Below, piece by piece: positions 44,208-51,627 of a stretch of 64,000 nt of DNA; position 1 is the first letter of the stretch, and the number at the start of each line of letters is the position of its first letter. The notes beneath the pieces were generated by a model. It saw only the letters and a list, made by a program, of their open reading frames with translations. It was not told the DNA's origin and did no database searches. The position numbers and the translations under genes are program-made. This DNA comes from Halosimplex aquaticum (GTDB lineage: Archaea; Halobacteriota; Halobacteria; Halobacteriales; Haloarculaceae), in contig NZ_CP118158.1 of assembly GCF_028747785.1 (NCBI RefSeq), positions 248,001 to 312,000 of the forward strand, in the 5' to 3' direction.

Positions 44208-45154
44208 GCGACCCCGTACTGTTCTTTGAGTGTCGTGAATTCTGCGTCACTCGGGAGGACCACTGGGCTGGCGTCCAAAGTCTCGTATTCTCCGTGAAGC
44301 CAACGAGACATCGCGGTCACTTCGGGTGCGACCCCGTACCACTGCGCAGTCTCCGTCAGCGTCTCCTGGTCGATATCCAGCTTCTCGATCAGCAACATTG
44401 CGTAGCTGACGCGGCGAGACCCGCTATCGCGGACGAGCGTGTGGCACACCACGTCGGCAGGTGGAAGCTCGTCGTCGGGTGCGTACCAGAATGCGGGTTC
44501 GCCCCCGAGGAAGAACTGCAGGCCGTACTCCTCGAACCGCGCGAGGCCGGTCAGTTGCCAGTCGGGATCATCCACTAGTGCGTCCGTATCCTCGGCTGTC
44601 TGCACGCGGACGAGCGCCCGCTTCGGGTCACACCAGTCGACAGTCGCACTCGGGGCGAGCGCGCGAACTCGCGACCGATGCTCGTGGCGCACGACAGCGC
44701 GCGCGAACGCCAGCAGTGGAGCGAGATCTTCGTGCAACGCGTACTCCGGGCCGGACGGGGCCAGCATCGCTCGATGCTTGAGCGGTGCCAGCGCGTTGTG
44801 GACACCCTGTCGAGTGATGTCGAGCCGGTCTGCGATCGTAGACACTCGACGGGGCTCGTCGAGATACCAGCAGACCTGAAGTGTGGCCGGCGAGAGGAGG
44901 TTAACCCACTCGACGTGGTCGAGTTCCGAGTGCAGGGTTCGGTACGTCTCGACCACCGGATGGTCAGCGAGACGGACTCGGCGCTGGTTGTTCGGTCCAC
45001 GGCGTTCGGTGAGCAACCCCGCTTCGAGCAGTCCATCGAGTACGTCGTAGAGGTGTGTCTGTGAGTAGTCCGTGTCTGTCGCGAGCTCGGCCGCCGTCGC
45101 TTCTCGACCGGTACTCAGGACATCGATGACAGCGAGGCCGGCCTTGGTGAGCAT
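44204..45154 (-). CDS. Double winged-helix regulator, partner of the DUF6036 protein
   Basis: 316 residues from MLTKAGLAVIDVLSTGREAT. Two winged-helix units are visible (AAELATDTDYSQTHLYDVLD with GLLEAGLLTERRG, and STIADRLDITRQGVHNALAP with LKHRAMLAPSG), then an alpha/beta C-terminal region. Longer in-frame starts exist, but a TATA box at 45180-45187 is placed 27-29 bases before this ATG, indicating a leaderless message from here. It probably represses the pair and may act as antitoxin. Confidence 0.75.
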   Translation of the reverse strand: MLTKAGLAVIDVLSTGREATAAELATDTDYSQTHLYDVLDGLLEAGLLTERRGPNNQRRVRLADHPVVETYRTLHSELDHVEWVNLLSPATLQVCWYLDEPRRVSTIADRLDITRQGVHNALAPLKHRAMLAPSGPEYALHEDLAPLLAFARAVVRHEHRSRVRALAPSATVDWCDPKRALVRVQTAEDTDALVDDPDWQLTGLARFEEYGLQFFLGGEPAFWYAPDDELPPADVVCHTLVRDSGSRRVSYAMLLIEKLDIDQETLTETAQWYGVAPEVTAMSRWLHGEYETLDASPVVLPSDAEFTTLKEQYGVA

Positions 45155-45179
45155 CTGTGTATATCTTAATCCCGATTCG

Positions 45180-45187
45180 TATAAATA
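45180..45187 (-). promoter_or_regulatory. TATA box of the HTH/DUF6036 operon
   Basis: TATTTATA on the minus strand, centred about 29 bases before the ATG at 45154, in an otherwise GC-rich context. The spacing is the archaeal one for a leaderless transcript and decides between several possible starts of the gene. Confidence 0.6.
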
Positions 45188-45362
45188 GGTTTCTGGATTT
45201 GAGTTTACGATCATGGTGTTCGGTGTTGTAACTGCGAATGGACCTGCAGGTGACCGAAGGTGCTCCTGGCTCACCTAGTCGGAATCCCCGGTTGGTGACC
45301 GTCCCACCCGGAGAACGGAAAGTGACTCTCGATTTGCTTTCATGCAGTCATCTCGGGCGCTC

Positions 45363-45385
45363 GCGCCCGCACCCCTCGTGGGCGC
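45363..45385 (-). repeat. Conserved-loop hairpin F
   Basis: Minus strand: GCGCCC and GGGCGC arms around the loop ACGAGGGGTGC, with an AT-rich TTTATT stretch before it. It has the same form as hairpins A-E but no full-length gene follows, which suggests that the original downstream gene was replaced. Confidence 0.6.
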
Positions 45386-45451
45386 AATAAACGCACACGC
45401 GTCGCAAATCGATCTCATCGGTTCCGCAGAGAGAGCGGAACGTATCAGATG

Positions 45452-45626
45452 AGGTCGTGGCTGCGCGCGCAGCGTAGCGAGCACGGAGCGGTGGGTGGGG
45501 AGGCGGGGCCGGGCTGGTCCGGCCCAGAAGAAAAAGAGGGAGCGTCAGCCCGCTATTCGGTCCACCACCGGCCGCGATCCGGGAACTCGATGCGAGACCA
45601 GCCTGTCACAGCCACCGAGACGCGTC
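45452..45626. repeat. Duplicated segment, copy 2 (RPA 3' end and downstream DNA)
   Basis: Counterpart of 43126-43300, direct orientation, offset about 2.3 kb. Here the RPA-like gene continues intact, so this is the ancestral side. Confidence 0.7.
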
Positions 45627-46368
45627 CTTCGTACCAGTTCTTCTCGACCTGGTGCAACTGGACGTGATCGCCTTCCTGGACAATCTTCGGGTCTGACCGC
45701 ACCCAGCTGGTGAACTTCGTTCGTCCGGAGTCGTCCTCGATGAGACCGACCTGACACACGGCCGGGCTCGCAGCATCCCACAGTTGGGTCACTGTCCCCT
45801 CGATGGTCACCGTCGAGCGTGGCACGTCTTCGAGGATGTCGATGGGAACCGGGACACCCGGCGAGGCGTGCAACTCCTCTTTGACCAGCAACGCCGCGTT
45901 CAGCATGTCCACGCCTTCAGCGACCTTCTTGGCGAGCCGATACGCCGCCCCCGCCCTGGAGCGTCCGTCTAGGTCTTCAGCTATCTGCGCCGCGCGATTA
46001 TTCACTTCAGCGAGTTGCTCCTGACTCAACTTCGCCCGCGGGTCTTCGGGGGGTTCTCCCTGGGCGTATCGCGTCTGCGCAGTCACCACGTCACGCGTCC
46101 GCTGTTCACGGTCCGAGGACTGTCGCCGGTCCCACCGCTGCCGGGTGCGTCGAATCTCGGCTTCCCGAGCCTGAAAGCGCTCCTCGCCTTCGAGGGTCAT
46201 GCCTTCTGGTCGGGCCTCGGGGTGGTTCGTATCGACCTTCCCTTGGATCTCCTGGTCGACCGACCGCCGCAGCTCCGGTTGTTCGTCGACCACCGCTTCG
46301 TCGTCGGTGTCGTATTCAAGATGCGTTTCGACCGAAACTTCATTACTGAATCGAGTTCTACTGTTCAT
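45553..46368 (-). CDS. RPA-like OB-fold DNA-binding protein
   Basis: 271 residues from MNSRTRFSNEVSVETHLEYD. The first 130 residues are charged and helical (REAEIRRTRQRWDRRQSSDR); residues about 180-271 form an OB fold (STVTIEGTVTQLWDAASPAV, CQVGLIEDDSGRTKFTSWVR, EGDHVQLHQVEKNWYEGRVS). This is the pattern of plasmid-encoded haloarchaeal single-strand-binding/RPA-family proteins. It would bind ssDNA during replication or transfer. Its 3' end is partly duplicated at 43223. A long GC-rich leader region with an 8-bp hairpin (CCGCGATG / CATCGCGG) lies upstream. Confidence 0.8.
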   Translation of the reverse strand: MNSRTRFSNEVSVETHLEYDTDDEAVVDEQPELRRSVDQEIQGKVDTNHPEARPEGMTLEGEERFQAREAEIRRTRQRWDRRQSSDREQRTRDVVTAQTRYAQGEPPEDPRAKLSQEQLAEVNNRAAQIAEDLDGRSRAGAAYRLAKKVAEGVDMLNAALLVKEELHASPGVPVPIDILEDVPRSTVTIEGTVTQLWDAASPAVCQVGLIEDDSGRTKFTSWVRSDPKIVQEGDHVQLHQVEKNWYEGRVSVAVTGWSRIEFPDRGRWWTE

Positions 46369-47158
46369 TGGTATCACCAAGTACCACTGAAGGCGCTCAC
46401 GCGCCCGCTACCGCGATGTCCCAAGCATCGCGGTTTTCCGACGACCACGACCGACAGACTCGTCTGCGCGTCTCGCTCGCGCCTTCGCGAGCGCCCCACG
46501 GGCGCGAGCGAGACGCGCTGTCGGGGCGGCGACAAACGAGCCACGCGCGGTGACCCGCCCGGAGCGAGCGGCCAGCAGAGTATGCCCGCTCGTGTCCGGC
46601 CCGGACTGCGGGTCCGTGTCCAGCGCGACTGTCGCCGAGCACGCGCGCCGCGCAGAGGCGCGCGACAGCGCAGGCGGCACCAAGCGCTGGAACGCGAAAG
46701 CCCGTGAGGGGCGCAACCGACGGGGATACCCGCTGGCGCCGAGACCAGATTCACTTTAGCCCGGAACGGGCGCGGGCAGTGCGGAGAGCGCCCGCACGCC
46801 CGGAATGGTCGGTCGCGAGCGAAGCGAGGCGCGACCGCAGGGAGCGCCTCGATGCGAACGGCGAACGCAGTGAGCCGTGAGCAAGCGCAGGGCGGCACGC
46901 ACCGCGCGTGGCGAACCGATGCGATGAACCCAACACTCCACCACCACTGCAACCGATCAGCCAACAGCGTCGCAGACAGCCAGCCCACGGGTAGGACTGA
47001 AACGGGCGCGGCAGTCGCCGACGGCGGGCGACATAATCACGGAGCGTAGCGAGCCCTCGAGGCGACTGTCGCGGGGCTTAAAGCCGCCTTCAGCGGTCTC
47101 GCATCGTGGGACACGAAGTCACTCACTGAGTCGCGTCAGTCGAACACCTGATTGGCCG
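46369..47158. other. GC-rich noncoding region 1, with direct repeat
   Basis: About 790 bases of very GC-rich DNA with many short overlapping frames on both strands but no protein-like one. It includes repeat copy 1 (46755-46900), the short repeat GACCCGCCCGGAGCGAGCGG near 46552 also found near 47478, and inverted repeats such as GGTCGCG...CGCGACC. The layout upstream of a minus-strand gene is mirrored in region 2 (47384-48145). Confidence 0.55.
46755..46900. repeat. 146-bp direct repeat, copy 1
   Basis: Matches 47605-47750 with only about five differences, offset exactly 850 bases, no gap. It contains an internal inverted repeat GGTCGCG-N12-CGCGACC. Noncoding on both strands as far as I can see. 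Confidence 0.8.
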
Positions 47159-47383
47159 TCAGTAGAACGCCGGGTCGGCCGCGGGCGGCAGGAACTGTTC
47201 GGTGTCGAAGTACTGCCGTTCGAGCCGTCGTTCGCAGTAGATTCTGACGGCCTCGTCCTGGTCTTCGTCGTGAGCGCGAGCCATCGCCCGGAGCTCGGCG
47301 ATCCGAACCCGCTCGCGGGCTGACGGGCGCAGGGCGGTCACCAACTGTGCGACTGTCTGTTCGCTGAGTGGCTGTGGCTCCAT
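47159..47383 (-). CDS. Predicted 74-residue protein
   Basis: Starts MEPQPLSEQTVAQLVTALRP and contains a helical stretch RERVRIAELRAMARAHDEDQ, ending LPPAADPAFY. Composition is protein-like, unlike the flanking GC-rich DNA. It lies between two copies of a GC-rich repeated leader. Two strong GC palindromes sit just upstream of the start (47396-47444). Function unknown; probably a plasmid-type gene. Confidence 0.6.
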   Translation of the reverse strand: MEPQPLSEQTVAQLVTALRPSARERVRIAELRAMARAHDEDQDEAVRIYCERRLERQYFDTEQFLPPAADPAFY

Positions 47384-47395
47384 CGTGGCGCACCA

Positions 47396-47444
47396 CCGCC
47401 GCGGCGCCGCGGCGGCAGTGCTGTCTCGGCCGCGGCGCCGCGGC
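47396..47444. promoter_or_regulatory. Pair of long GC palindromes upstream of the 74-residue gene
   Basis: A perfect 20-bp palindrome CCGCCGCGGCGCCGCGGCGG at 47396-47415 is followed by a perfect 16-bp palindrome GCCGCGGCGCCGCGGC at 47429-47444, centres 31 bases apart. They share the core CCGCGGCGCCGCGG. Placement 13 bases before the start suggests a double operator or a very stable 5' RNA structure. Confidence 0.6.
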
Positions 47445-47604
47445 GGAACGCCACGAAACCATCCAGCACCGCGCGCCGACCCGCCCGGAGCGAGCGGCCA
47501 GCGCATTCCCCGTTCGCCGCGACGCAACCGTGTCCGTCGCGGTCGGCGAAGCCGAGGTCCGCAGGACCCGAACGGGTGAAGCGCTGGCGCGAGGGCACAT
47601 CCAT

Positions 47605-47750
47605 TTTAGCCCGGAACGGGCGCGGGCGGTGCGGAGAGCGCCCGCACGCCCGGAATGGTCGGTCGCGAGCGAAGCGAGGCGCGACCGCAGGGAGCGCCTC
47701 GACGCGAATGGCGAACGCAGTGAGCCGTGAGCAAGCGACGGGCGGCACGC
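47605..47750. repeat. 146-bp direct repeat, copy 2
   Basis: Counterpart of 46755-46900. The two copies lie upstream, in the minus-strand sense, of the 74-residue gene and the RPA-like gene respectively. Confidence 0.8.
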
Positions 47751-48145
47751 GGCGAGCGGTGCGGGCCGTTCCAAACCACCGACCAACCGACGACGAAAAC
47801 TACGGACTCTACCACCACCCTGGCGGACTGAAAGGGCGAGGGGGGCTCGCGTTCAGTTCAGTCGTCTGCGCGGGCTACTATCCGCGCGAGTGCGGTATCG
47901 GTGGCCGAGCGCGGATATCCCGCGTGGTTCGAGAGAGCGAAGCTCTCTCGTTATCCCGAAAATCTCCGATTTTCGGAGACAGCGACCGCGAGCGTGCCGA
48001 GGGCTTTCAACATTCGAGGCCGCCCACGGTCACCTTCGGTCGACGGGCGACAACTGTATCGGGGCGAGAGTGTCAAATTCGAGGACAGATATTTATCGGA
48101 TGTAGACGTACTTAGCGAGCAGATCGTCTGCATCCAGAAGCAACC

Positions 48146-49333
48146 GTGTTCAACACGAAACTAACCAGAACACACCTGATAGCGATCGCCGTCGCGACGA
48201 TGATCGTCCTCGCGGGGTGTTCGAATACGACGACAGTTGAACGTACTGACCATCAACCAGTAACTTCCCAGCCGGAGACATCGACTCCAACCCCCACAAC
48301 CCAGCAACCAGCGATCGAACGAGTCGGCGACAGTCCAGCGCAAGGACTCAATCTGTCCCAGTACAGTGACCAGCTCGGCCCCGGATCGGCCGGGCTCAAC
48401 CGGACCGAGCAGCAACGAGTCCAAGCGTTCATCACCGGATTCTACGACAGCGTCGACAACGAATCTGACCGCCGACAGACGATACTCAACAGTTCCGAAC
48501 GAGTCTGCCGATTCGACGCAAACTACACGTCGAAGCTCAAGCCGTCGATGCTAAAAGAAGGCGGAACGACCACGAAACACGCCGTCCGCCGGGCGCACTT
48601 CGCCGCTCAGATCGTCCACGAATTCGACGGCGAGGCACCGGTCAAGATTTTCGGTGACACTCGAGCCGTCACAGGCGATGTTACCAAATATGCTCCGCTC
48701 ATCGGCAGCTACAATCGGATGGTAGACACGGCATGTGCTGCCGCTCAGCAACGGACGAACGCGACTATCGCCGAGTACAAGGTCGCGACGCTCATGTTCG
48801 GGGTGGACGCGATGCTCGTTTCGACCGGAGCGTTCTACAAACCGGCATTCGCCGGGACGCGATTCGTCACGAACAAGGCCAGCCAGCTCGGACTCTACCG
48901 GCTACGATATGTCTGCGGAAACCGGTGCTGGGCACTGGGGATGAGCGAGGTTCACGTCGGACTCCGCAGCGGGATGCTGACGACGACCTCGAGCGTACTC
49001 AGAAGAAGTGCCGAGATGGGGATCAATCTAACACGGAACGACGTAGAAGCGGTAGCCGCAGCGCAGAATCTCAGCACGAACCGGTTACTAGCGAATTCGA
49101 ACGTAACGTTACAGAATGGGACGGTCCAATCAGTTTCGGAAGACGTCATACAGTGCGGGACGAAGGCAGTGAATGCGACCCAGCAGACCGACACCGCCGA
49201 GAGTGGTAGTAGCGACGATGGTGGACTGTTAGGCGGTGACGGTATCGATACCGGAGACGTTGTGAATGGGACGAAGGATGCGGTGAATCAGACGAGAAAG
49301 TTCGTCGACGAGTGTCGAGACGACACCGGGTGA
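48146..49333 (+). CDS. Exported lipoprotein of unknown function
   Basis: 395 residues with a GTG start. The signal peptide ends in a lipobox (MIVLAGCSN) and a Thr/Pro/Gln-rich linker follows (about 28-65). The mature domain is mostly helical with four to six Cys (RVCRFDANY, TACAAAQ, VCGNRCWALG, QCGTKAV, DECRDD) that could form disulfides, and many N-glycosylation sequons. A Gly-rich acidic region precedes the C-terminus. I do not recognise the family; it is anchored on the outer face of the membrane. Confidence 0.7.
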   Translation: MFNTKLTRTHLIAIAVATMIVLAGCSNTTTVERTDHQPVTSQPETSTPTPTTQQPAIERVGDSPAQGLNLSQYSDQLGPGSAGLNRTEQQRVQAFITGFYDSVDNESDRRQTILNSSERVCRFDANYTSKLKPSMLKEGGTTTKHAVRRAHFAAQIVHEFDGEAPVKIFGDTRAVTGDVTKYAPLIGSYNRMVDTACAAAQQRTNATIAEYKVATLMFGVDAMLVSTGAFYKPAFAGTRFVTNKASQLGLYRLRYVCGNRCWALGMSEVHVGLRSGMLTTTSSVLRRSAEMGINLTRNDVEAVAAAQNLSTNRLLANSNVTLQNGTVQSVSEDVIQCGTKAVNATQQTDTAESGSSDDGGLLGGDGIDTGDVVNGTKDAVNQTRKFVDECRDDTG

Positions 49334-49429
49334 CACCGCTGTCGACGCCTTCCAAATGTAGCGGCTACACGTGACGCATGGAGCGTCAGGATCGCGCCAG
49401 TTGTTTCCAGAGATAGAACCGCCACGCCG

Positions 49430-50365
49430 CTAGTATGACAGTTGGTCGACAGTCGTTCCACTCGCCGTCTGGACCGTCGCCGTGTCACCGCCGTCGTTCC
49501 AGATCTCGTGCCCGTAGCCCATGTAGCGGTCGTCGGCGTCGTCCGAGCCGCTGCCGGTGTGGACGTACACCGAATCGCCGGCCCCGAGCGTGAACCCGTC
49601 GTCGAAGATGTGCGTGTGACCGGCCGCGTCGCTGAGCGTGTATCCCGATAGGTCGATCGAACTACTACCGGTGTTGGTGATCTTCACCCGCTCATCATTG
49701 AGCGAATCTGCTTCGGCGTTCACCCAGTCGATGGTGAGCGCACTCGCGTCGCCCCCGGACGAGCCGTCGTCACCGGAGCCGTCGTCGTTCGGCGTCCGAC
49801 AGTCCCAGACGTTCCGCTCGGCAGACTGCGCCGCCGATTCCGCGCTGTAGAACGAGTCACTCTTAGAGAAGGTACTGTCGTACACGCGGGCGTGGCCCCG
49901 CTCTACGAGACCGTAATTGAAGTTCGACCCGTCGACCTGGACGTACGCGAGCAGGCGGCCGTAGTCACCGCGTCGGTCTGCCTGGCTGTCGAACTGCAGG
50001 GTGACCGTCTGCCCAGCGAGCCGATCGGTCGCGTACGCACTCGCATTCTCGCCCGCGGCTTGCAGGCACTCCCGGCCCGCCTGCGTGTCCGGGACGCCCT
50101 CGAATTCACCGGGCGAGACCGATCCATACGTCTCCGGCGTGTCGACGCCCAGTAGTCGAACGGTATCGGTCGACCCGTTCTGATATTCGATGTCGACTGT
50201 ATCACCGTCGACGACGTTCGTCACCGTCACCGTCGTCGAATCGCTGATCGATTGCGTCACACCGGCTGTCGGGCTCGTGAGTGCCCCGACCGATCCCGTC
50301 GTTGCGGTTGCGACGAGCGCTACGACCATGACCGCTGTCAAGAGTTTCGTTCGAACCACACTCAT
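49430..50365 (-). CDS. Secreted thermonuclease (SNase) with lamin-tail domain
   Basis: 311 residues with a signal peptide (LLTAVMVVALVATATTGSVG). The SNase fold spans about 45-195: VVDGDTVDIEYQNGSTDTVR, LLGVDTPETYG and GDYGRLLAYV carry the calcium ligands and catalytic Arg/Glu-type positions. A Gly/Ser/Asp linker leads to a lamin-tail domain (about 205-311; SSIDLSGYTLSDAAGHTHIF). It would degrade extracellular DNA. The LTD strongly resembles that of the MBL lipoprotein at 10420-11913 (both contain TLHTGSGSD/YVHTGSGSD and IWN(N/D)GGDT). Confidence 0.88.
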   Translation of the reverse strand: MSVVRTKLLTAVMVVALVATATTGSVGALTSPTAGVTQSISDSTTVTVTNVVDGDTVDIEYQNGSTDTVRLLGVDTPETYGSVSPGEFEGVPDTQAGRECLQAAGENASAYATDRLAGQTVTLQFDSQADRRGDYGRLLAYVQVDGSNFNYGLVERGHARVYDSTFSKSDSFYSAESAAQSAERNVWDCRTPNDDGSGDDGSSGGDASALTIDWVNAEADSLNDERVKITNTGSSSIDLSGYTLSDAAGHTHIFDDGFTLGAGDSVYVHTGSGSDDADDRYMGYGHEIWNDGGDTATVQTASGTTVDQLSY

Positions 50366-50525
50366 TCACCCGGTGGCAATCGTCATCAAATTATGTAATA
50401 CCTATAGGTGATCATATATACATATACAGTTCGTTACCCGATGGTCCAGACATCCGGTGAGATTGGATTCAGAGCGCGCTCGTGCCCAGTTTCTACGAGC
50501 CCAGAGCGAAGTGCCCGAAAGACTG

Positions 50526-50542
50526 TTTGCATTGCATGCAAA
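50526..50542. promoter_or_regulatory. Palindromic operator candidate before the RHH/PIN pair
   Basis: TTTGCA-TTGCA-TGCAAA is a perfect inverted repeat 9 bases before the antitoxin start. Together with 23324-23341 it suggests that both antitoxins autoregulate through TGCA-containing half-sites near the transcript start. Confidence 0.5.
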
Positions 50543-50551
50543 GCATACACC

Positions 50552-50842
50552 ATGGGGACGATCTCGGCACGGGTGCCCGACGAATTAGAGGCAGAACTGG
50601 AAGCCTATCTCGACGAGGAGAACCTTGACCGAAGTACGGCCGTCCGGAAACTGCTCACCGAAGGCCTCGACGAGTGGCGCCGCGAACGAGCACTCGATCA
50701 ACTTGAGGCCGGTCACATCACGATCAGTGCTGCGGCCGAGCAGGCGGGGCTGTCCGTCTGGGAGTTCACCCAACTCGCCAAAGAGCGTGACATTACGTGG
50801 GTCGATAGCGACCACCTCGACGGCGACCTCGACGCGCTATAG
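50552..50842 (+). CDS. RHH/UPF0175-type antitoxin
   Basis: 96 residues from MGTISARVPDELEAELEAYL. A ribbon-helix-helix N-terminus (RSTAVRKLLTEGLDEWRRE) is followed by a UPF0175-like segment (ALDQLEAGHITISAAAEQAG, then LSVWEFTQLAKERDI). It directly abuts a PIN-domain gene, the usual antitoxin-first order. Earlier in-frame starts are ignored because the palindrome lies just before this ATG. Confidence 0.83.
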   Translation: MGTISARVPDELEAELEAYLDEENLDRSTAVRKLLTEGLDEWRRERALDQLEAGHITISAAAEQAGLSVWEFTQLAKERDITWVDSDHLDGDLDAL

Positions 50843-51355
50843 ATGTGGGTTTTCGACGCGACGCCCCTCATCTACCTCGCGAAGGTCGACGCACTCGACC
50901 TCGCCGACCAACATGAGGAGCGCTGTCTGGTTCCAGCACCCGTATACGAGGAGGTCGTCGAAGCCGGTGTCGAAGCGGGATATCCGGATGCACGCCGCAT
51001 CGAGGCGGCCATCGACGCCGATACCTTCGACGTCGTCTCCGTCGATGAAACGCCACTTCGGAGCCGGCTGGAGGGGAATCCAAACCTCAGCGACGCCGAT
51101 AGCGCGGTTCTAGCCTGTGCTGCACGCCGAGGCGGGATTGCCGTCATGGACGAAACTGCAGGCCGAACCGCCGCGTCTGTCGAGGAGATACCAACGCGAG
51201 GGACAGTATATCTCGTCCTGTCGCTCGTTCGGCACGGCGTGATCACCGCCGACGAGGCGCGAGACGTGATCGACGCGATGGTCGAGGAAGGGTGGTACTG
51301 CTCGACAGACATGTACGCAAAGATTTGCTCGAAACTCGATTCCCTAGCCGACTGA
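50843..51355 (+). CDS. PIN-like toxin (DUF3368 family)
   Basis: 170 residues starting MWVFDATPLIYLAKVDAL; the Asp at 5 is the first PIN ligand, with LVPAPVYEEVVEAG, LSDADSAVLACAARRGGIAV and MDETAGR carrying the others. DUF3368 proteins are VapC-like nucleases paired with UPF0175 antitoxins. It begins on the base after the antitoxin stop. Confidence 0.85.
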   Translation: MWVFDATPLIYLAKVDALDLADQHEERCLVPAPVYEEVVEAGVEAGYPDARRIEAAIDADTFDVVSVDETPLRSRLEGNPNLSDADSAVLACAARRGGIAVMDETAGRTAASVEEIPTRGTVYLVLSLVRHGVITADEARDVIDAMVEEGWYCSTDMYAKICSKLDSLAD

Positions 51356-51596
51356 CGACGTCCGCGATCGCAGCACTCACGATCGAAAACCGAGGAAATA
51401 TTTCAGCGGGTGGGACTGGAAGTGGTGCAGCAGTCATCGACGCCGACAACGATGAGTCGAACGAAGGGAGGCGTATGTCGGGAGAGTATGCCCTCCCGGA
51501 ACGAATACTCCTTGGAGGACAGCGAGTCGCGGGACTGCACTGCTCGGGGGCTTTCACCCTGTTTGCCGCATGCTCCGTTCCTGTTTGAACCCAGTC

Positions 51597-51604
51597 CTTA
51601 TATC
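51597..51604 (+). promoter_or_regulatory. TATA box of the exonuclease VII operon
   Basis: CTTATATC is centred about 27 bases before the ATG at 51628, the spacing of a leaderless archaeal transcript. Confidence 0.5.
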
Positions 51605-51627
51605 GAAGACCGACACACCAGAGACGC

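Larger units (their letters stand above)
45155..45552. other. Intergenic region with hairpin F and second segmental-duplication arm
   Basis: About 400 bases. It contains the TATA box above, the hairpin at 45363-45385 and the noncoding part of the duplicated segment (45452-45552). A 22-codon frame follows the hairpin (from 45343, MKANRESLSVLRVGRSPTGD) but is too short to trust; it may be the stump of a lost gene. Confidence 0.45.
47384..48145. other. GC-rich noncoding region 2, with direct repeat
   Basis: About 760 bases. It holds the GC palindromes, repeat copy 2 (47605-47750) and, from about 47790, a less GC-rich part leading to the lipoprotein gene. An inverted repeat GAGAGCGAAGCTCTC is near 47934-47948 and CCGAAAATC/GATTTTCGG near 47956-47977. 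No gene supported. Confidence 0.5.

Noticed and set aside
45275..45343. 22-codon frame after hairpin F as a leader peptide gene
   Set aside because: Too short, no conserved counterpart after the other hairpins, and the following operon has its own TATA box further downstream.
46381..47158. Long overlapping open frames on both strands of the GC-rich region
   Set aside because: They are Arg/Ala/Pro-rich in all phases, as expected when stop codons are rare in GC-rich DNA, and none has haloarchaeal acidic composition or a recognisable motif.
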